In this document: positions 55,705-59,171 of the stretch, piece by piece
Numbering within the stretch: the stretch's first letter is position 1
How the letters are laid out: the number at the start of each line of letters is the position of its first letter
NCBI GenBank assembly: GCA_027579435.1
Contig: JANBPK010001226.1
Location: 1 to 59,171, forward strand
Source of the DNA: Candolleomyces eurysporus
Lineage: Eukaryota > Basidiomycota > Agaricomycetes > Agaricales > Psathyrellaceae
Direction of reading: 5' to 3'
Length of the DNA: 59,171 nt
The notes under the pieces: model-generated
What the model saw: only the letters and a program-made list of their open reading frames with translations
Told to the model about the DNA's origin: nothing
The model's database searches: none
Program-made: the position numbers and the translations under genes

Positions 55705-56067
55705 TCACTCACTGGGAATTATCAGTCTGTCCAGGCTTGCTCGATGACCCCGATGGCCCAACGACTCACAGAGCAGCCTGTACATGTGCTCGGACTCTAG
55801 ATCTGAAAGCGCTCGTGTTGTCCATCGCCGATGGAGTTTGGGACGGCCGCGGCTAGTTAGGTTGTCAGAATCCCCATCCTGTTGCTCAATTAGACGAATA
55901 CGGGTTTCAAAGAGGCGGCGCTTGCGAAGGAGAACGGGCCTGTGGTGGTTGGGCTGAGGAGCCGAGCGGTCTGAGATTGGGCTCATGGATGGTACGTTTT
56001 TTATTGCATCCTTTACCGTTCTCCCTCCATCCTGCCCAGTATTGTTTTTGCGTGAACGTCGACTCAT
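55705..56067 (-). CDS. Small basic hypothetical protein
   Basis: A 120-aa frame from ATG 56067 (MSRRSRKNNTGQDGG) to 55705. It is rich in Arg and His (HHRPVLLRKRRLFETRIRL), with a C-terminal segment ALSDLESEHMYRLLCESLGH that may be helical. No recognised domain. The plus strand over the same place also has a shorter frame (55977-56201), so strand is not certain. Confidence 0.4.
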   Translation of the reverse strand: MSRRSRKNNTGQDGGRTVKDAIKNVPSMSPISDRSAPQPNHHRPVLLRKRRLFETRIRLIEQQDGDSDNLTSRGRPKLHRRWTTRALSDLESEHMYRLLCESLGHRGHRASLDRLIIPSE

Positions 56068-57365
56068 TTCGCTTCTCCTCTCCCACAGTTCGCACCACTC
56101 ACAACACTGAAGTAGGCTCAGGCTGGGAGATTACCCCTGCAAGAGAGGAGGCCTTTGCCCGGTTCCAACCGAATTTCGCAACTCCTCGTCCAGGCCCCTG
56201 AATTTCAGCGACTGTGATCTGCGTACAACGCGAGACTTGGAGTTCTTTCATTTGTTTTCCGATGTTCGCATCTCCATCTCTTTCGATTTTCGAGGTTTGA
56301 CCTTCCTCTCGTTACAGTCCGAACGACGCTCTGGGCGTCAGCTTGCAGACGCTCTCGTGTCAATGGTGTCGTAAGTTTCTTAGGGATCCTACCTTCTCCC
56401 TCGCATCTTTGCTGGCCTCTCATCGATTTCCATCGGCAGATCGTATGCACCAAGCGGCTTGCCTCCGACCTGCTTGACCACGGTGAGTCGTCTCTGAACC
56501 CTTTCGCTTTCTCGCTCTTCTCATCGAATGGTTTAGCCTCCAACTTCTTTTCTCCGTAGTTCTTTGAGCCCACTTAACATATTCAATCCACCTTGCGTCG
56601 AGGACACGTCCGTGCATCATTCTTCTGTTAAGAAATTGTCCAGGGAGATTCGTCGAATCTTTGACCTTCAAATCGGCGACGGCAGCTCCGATGAGACATC
56701 GGCCAGCGCCTTACTAGTGCTGCATACGTTCACTCACCCCTACGCATAAACCAAGATTGCCCATCCAGCCCCCTTCTTTCTTCTACTTTACGTTTCGGAT
56801 GTCTCTCAGTAAAAATCTAATATCCTTTGACAATCCTCGGTGATTTTCATGTGCTTCAAGAATGTGACAAAATGCGACAAAAACCGAGATGTATACATGA
56901 AAGCTGTCCAACCATACAGCAAAATGGATCGATCTACAAGTAAAACAGCGTGCTTGATGGTCAAGAATCAATATTCGAACCAACATAGTCGATCATTCAA
57001 GAAATGAGAAGCTGGAACTAAGTGTTCTCGACCAGGGAACCCTCCACGATTGAAGTCACCCATTTGCGCAACCACGTTGAGTGGTTTTGCCTGACGCCCG
57101 CGTTATCTATTCAGGTGATCCATATCCATACCCGGAGATATCGAAGAACGCCCGCGAACGTCCTAAATGTACAGCGGTAAGTCTTGGATGGGGAGCCAGG
57201 TCGTGTTTCCGATCAATCCCGTTTCGTTTAAAGTGGGGGAATCGGTGGGGGAGTCGTCTCGATTTCTCTGTTGCGAAACAGACGGACGACACCTCGTCTG
57301 ATCATCCGAATGTGATAGCTTATATGCTTGAAGACCTGGACAAAGAAGGCGGAAAAAGCAAGGAA
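56068..57365. other. Weak coding hints on the plus strand
   Basis: Between 56209 and 56370 (+) a frame DLEFFHLFSDVRISISFDFR followed by QLADALVSM ends at GTAAGT. Near 56625-56748 (+) SREIRRIFDLQIGDGSSDET leads to a stop. These may be exons of an unrecognised gene, but I could not chain them. Confidence 0.3.
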
Positions 57366-57713
57366 TCACACCCTTGACCATAAAAACCTGGTGTTTTGAC
57401 GACTTACCAACTTCATTGTAGAGCACCGTTCGCCATGCTTTCCGTACCTCTCGGGATACCTTCTTTCCTCCTCCTCCATAGTCCTTTCGTCATACTCGAC
57501 ATCGCTCATCGCGTAGATGGCTTGGATCGTACCCTTCATTTTTATGAGGCCACCAGGCTCGTTCAGAACATCAGCGAGAGATGGCGGTGGTTTTGGGAAA
57601 ATGTTCATAAATGAGCTGAATTGAGCCGTGGACAAGACGCTAGACGGGGACGGGGAAGGCTGAGAGGATGAAGGGCTTCGATTTGTGACGCAAGGCGTCT
57701 TTGATGAATTCAT
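57366..57713 (-). CDS. Small hypothetical protein
   Basis: A frame from ATG 57713 (MNSSKTPCVTNRSPSSS) has a Ser/Pro-rich start, then FMNIFPKPPPSLADVLNEPG, GLIKMKGTIQAIYAMSDVEY and a charged helix (DERTMEEEERRYPERYGK). A GTAAGT site follows ATGAAGTTG near 57411, with an acceptor CTTTGTCCAG near 57344, so a further exon (to about 57245) is likely and the printed end is only the unspliced frame end. The composition looks like a genuine gene; no domain recognised. Confidence 0.5.
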   Translation of the reverse strand: MNSSKTPCVTNRSPSSSQPSPSPSSVLSTAQFSSFMNIFPKPPPSLADVLNEPGGLIKMKGTIQAIYAMSDVEYDERTMEEEERRYPERYGKHGERCSTMKLVSRQNTRFLWSRV

Positions 57714-59171
57714 GACGGCTTTTTTAGAGTGGATCGTAGAGCAAAGATATTAGTCGGTCGGTAGAAGAATCTCTCAGCGTCGGGTCTTGGATCGCTGAGC
57801 AGAAGAGTGAAAAAGATGGTAGGGGTGGAGGTGGTGGATATGGCGGCGGTTGGTGCCTGTTTAGGTGCCGGTGCGTGAATTTAGGGCGAGCGAACAAATC
57901 ATGGGTGACCAAACACCGCCCTACAGCTCTGACCGCTGATATAGACCACGAGCGGGCACCAGAAAATTGACCGAATATCGAGAACACGTCCTGCGCGTTG
58001 GGCAAATGCCAGAAAGCATCTACGGTCCTCAGATGGGAAAGAAACGAGGATAGCAGGAGTCAGGACAGACAGAGCTGACCTGCCATAATTAGCAAGGCGC
58101 GCAGATCTTCACCGACGATGGGGAAGGGTTCGGGGTGGCAGGTGCGTCCCAATCGACTCGACCGTAGATGAATGTTCAATTCTTCCAGCTTCAACCAGGC
58201 CACATAGATTCTAGAAGGCAATCCTTCGTCGAGCCCAGCCCTCCATTATGGGGACTCCGCCGTAGCCCCTCGCCTCCGACAGCAACCTCGCGCCCTCGCC
58301 TTTCCATCCCTATGCCTTCCATCCCGCCAACTGCCCGTTCACCTCGTCTCGACAATCCCATTCGATCCCTGGGAGGAACGAGGTCTGCTCGCACCAGCAT
58401 CCAGAAACGAGCATCCACCNTTTTCGACAACCTTCCTCCTTCCTTCTCCGTTGGGATACCGTGAACGCTCGCTCCATTGCCCGGTGCTACCCCCAAGGCA
58501 GTTGAAGTCATCGGCAAATCAAAGCACCCTTCCATCCTCTCTAACACACACTCGTCCCAATCCATTCCTGATCCCCAAGATTCCATAACCTCGATCCGGG
58601 CCTTATCTTTCTATGGCCCACGGCAAGACCGCCTGCTCATTCGGTTCAATACAGCTGGGAGCGAGCACCTGCCCATTCCATCCACATCCAAGACACACTC
58701 TCCAGGCCGTCACCACGCCGTCCTAGATACCGTCTGCCTCTTCGTGCAACTGGTACACCTTTCCGGGCTCTCCCATTCATCCTCCGCATCCCTTCCACTT
58801 ATCCCTCGACTCTATTGGCCAACCCGTCCAATTCGTCACGACGATGACCGGCAGACCTCGCCACGGGGACGGGATAGCTGATTTTCTAATCAAACCTCTC
58901 GTCTAATTGTTGACCGATCCGCCGCCGGGCCTAGGACTGCAGGAGGAGGGGGGTACAGAAGGCAAGACCACCCATCTTTCACGACCCTGTTAAGCAGTTC
59001 GCTGACCCAAGCACACAGGCTCGCCATGGACAAGGCCCAGTCTGGTGGAATGACGTCACGAACAGGAGGGGGAGGCTGAACGAGGGTCGAAAATCGGTCA
59101 GTGACCGTTTACTTGGTTTGCGACAAATGGATTAACGCCAGGATACCTGGTCAGACCCCTAGTCAGGACAC
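57714..59171. other. Right end of window, no convincing gene
   Basis: On the plus strand 58168-58464 has a Pro/Ser/Arg-rich frame (RSPSPPTATSRPRLSIP, then an N in a T-run at 58420) that may be part of a disordered protein. A second frame (58477-58881) is similar in character. I cannot define a gene. Confidence 0.3.

Overview
The window is eukaryotic and looks like an Agaricomycete (mushroom-forming basidiomycete) nuclear genome. The reasons are short GT-AG introns (mostly 46-80 nt) in every gene, and families typical of this group: an F-box/LRR protein, a DUF3602 protein with GRGGAGN repeats, a ubiquitin-like (ULD) protein with a CPRC motif, a DUF6698-type protein, and Plavaka and hAT transposons. 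I spliced the main genes by hand; each final model has a total length divisible by three.

Layout. 1-8.9 kb: a broken WD40 fragment, an intact 16-exon proteinase K-like peptidase (+), then an F-box/LRR gene (-). 9.2-10.7 kb: a DUF3602 gene and a small hypothetical gene, both (-). 14-17 kb: a ULD gene (-) that runs into a tandem array of 22 intron-like units separated by single triplets. 21.5-22.1 kb: a second, shorter array of the same kind. 22.6-28.4 kb: a hAT element with TIRs and an 8-bp target duplication, abutting a decayed element with a Ulp1-like peptidase and a DDE_1 transposase. 29.2-31 kb: an unrecognised multi-exon gene followed by a cluster of TAGGCT hexamers. 31.5-32.7 kb: a secreted two-domain lectin (-). 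36.5-37.6 kb: an MFS pseudogene joined to a third array fragment. 39.2-43.6 kb: an intact MFS transporter and a glutathione S-transferase (+). 44.3-47.9 kb: a Plavaka-type transposase. 48.1-52.6 kb: a broken serine-rich gene interleaved with two partial ARS2/SERRATE pseudogene copies. 53.0-55.5 kb: an intact DUF6698-type gene followed by TTTGC-rich repeats. 55.7-59.2 kb: two small hypothetical ORFs.

Most notable result. The arrays at 14.2-15.9, 21.5-22.1 and 37.2-37.6 kb repeat a unit of about 68 bp. Nearly every unit has a donor, a branch-like site and an acceptor, arranged so that acceptor AG and donor GT are exactly 3 nt apart. Read as splicing, this is a run of single-codon exons. The splice signals are conserved while the triplets vary. 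I know of no described gene built this way. Transcript evidence would decide whether the triplets are really retained.

The genes do not form a pathway or cluster. The region reads as a transposon-rich, rearranged neighbourhood with a few intact housekeeping or secreted genes between mobile elements and gene fragments.
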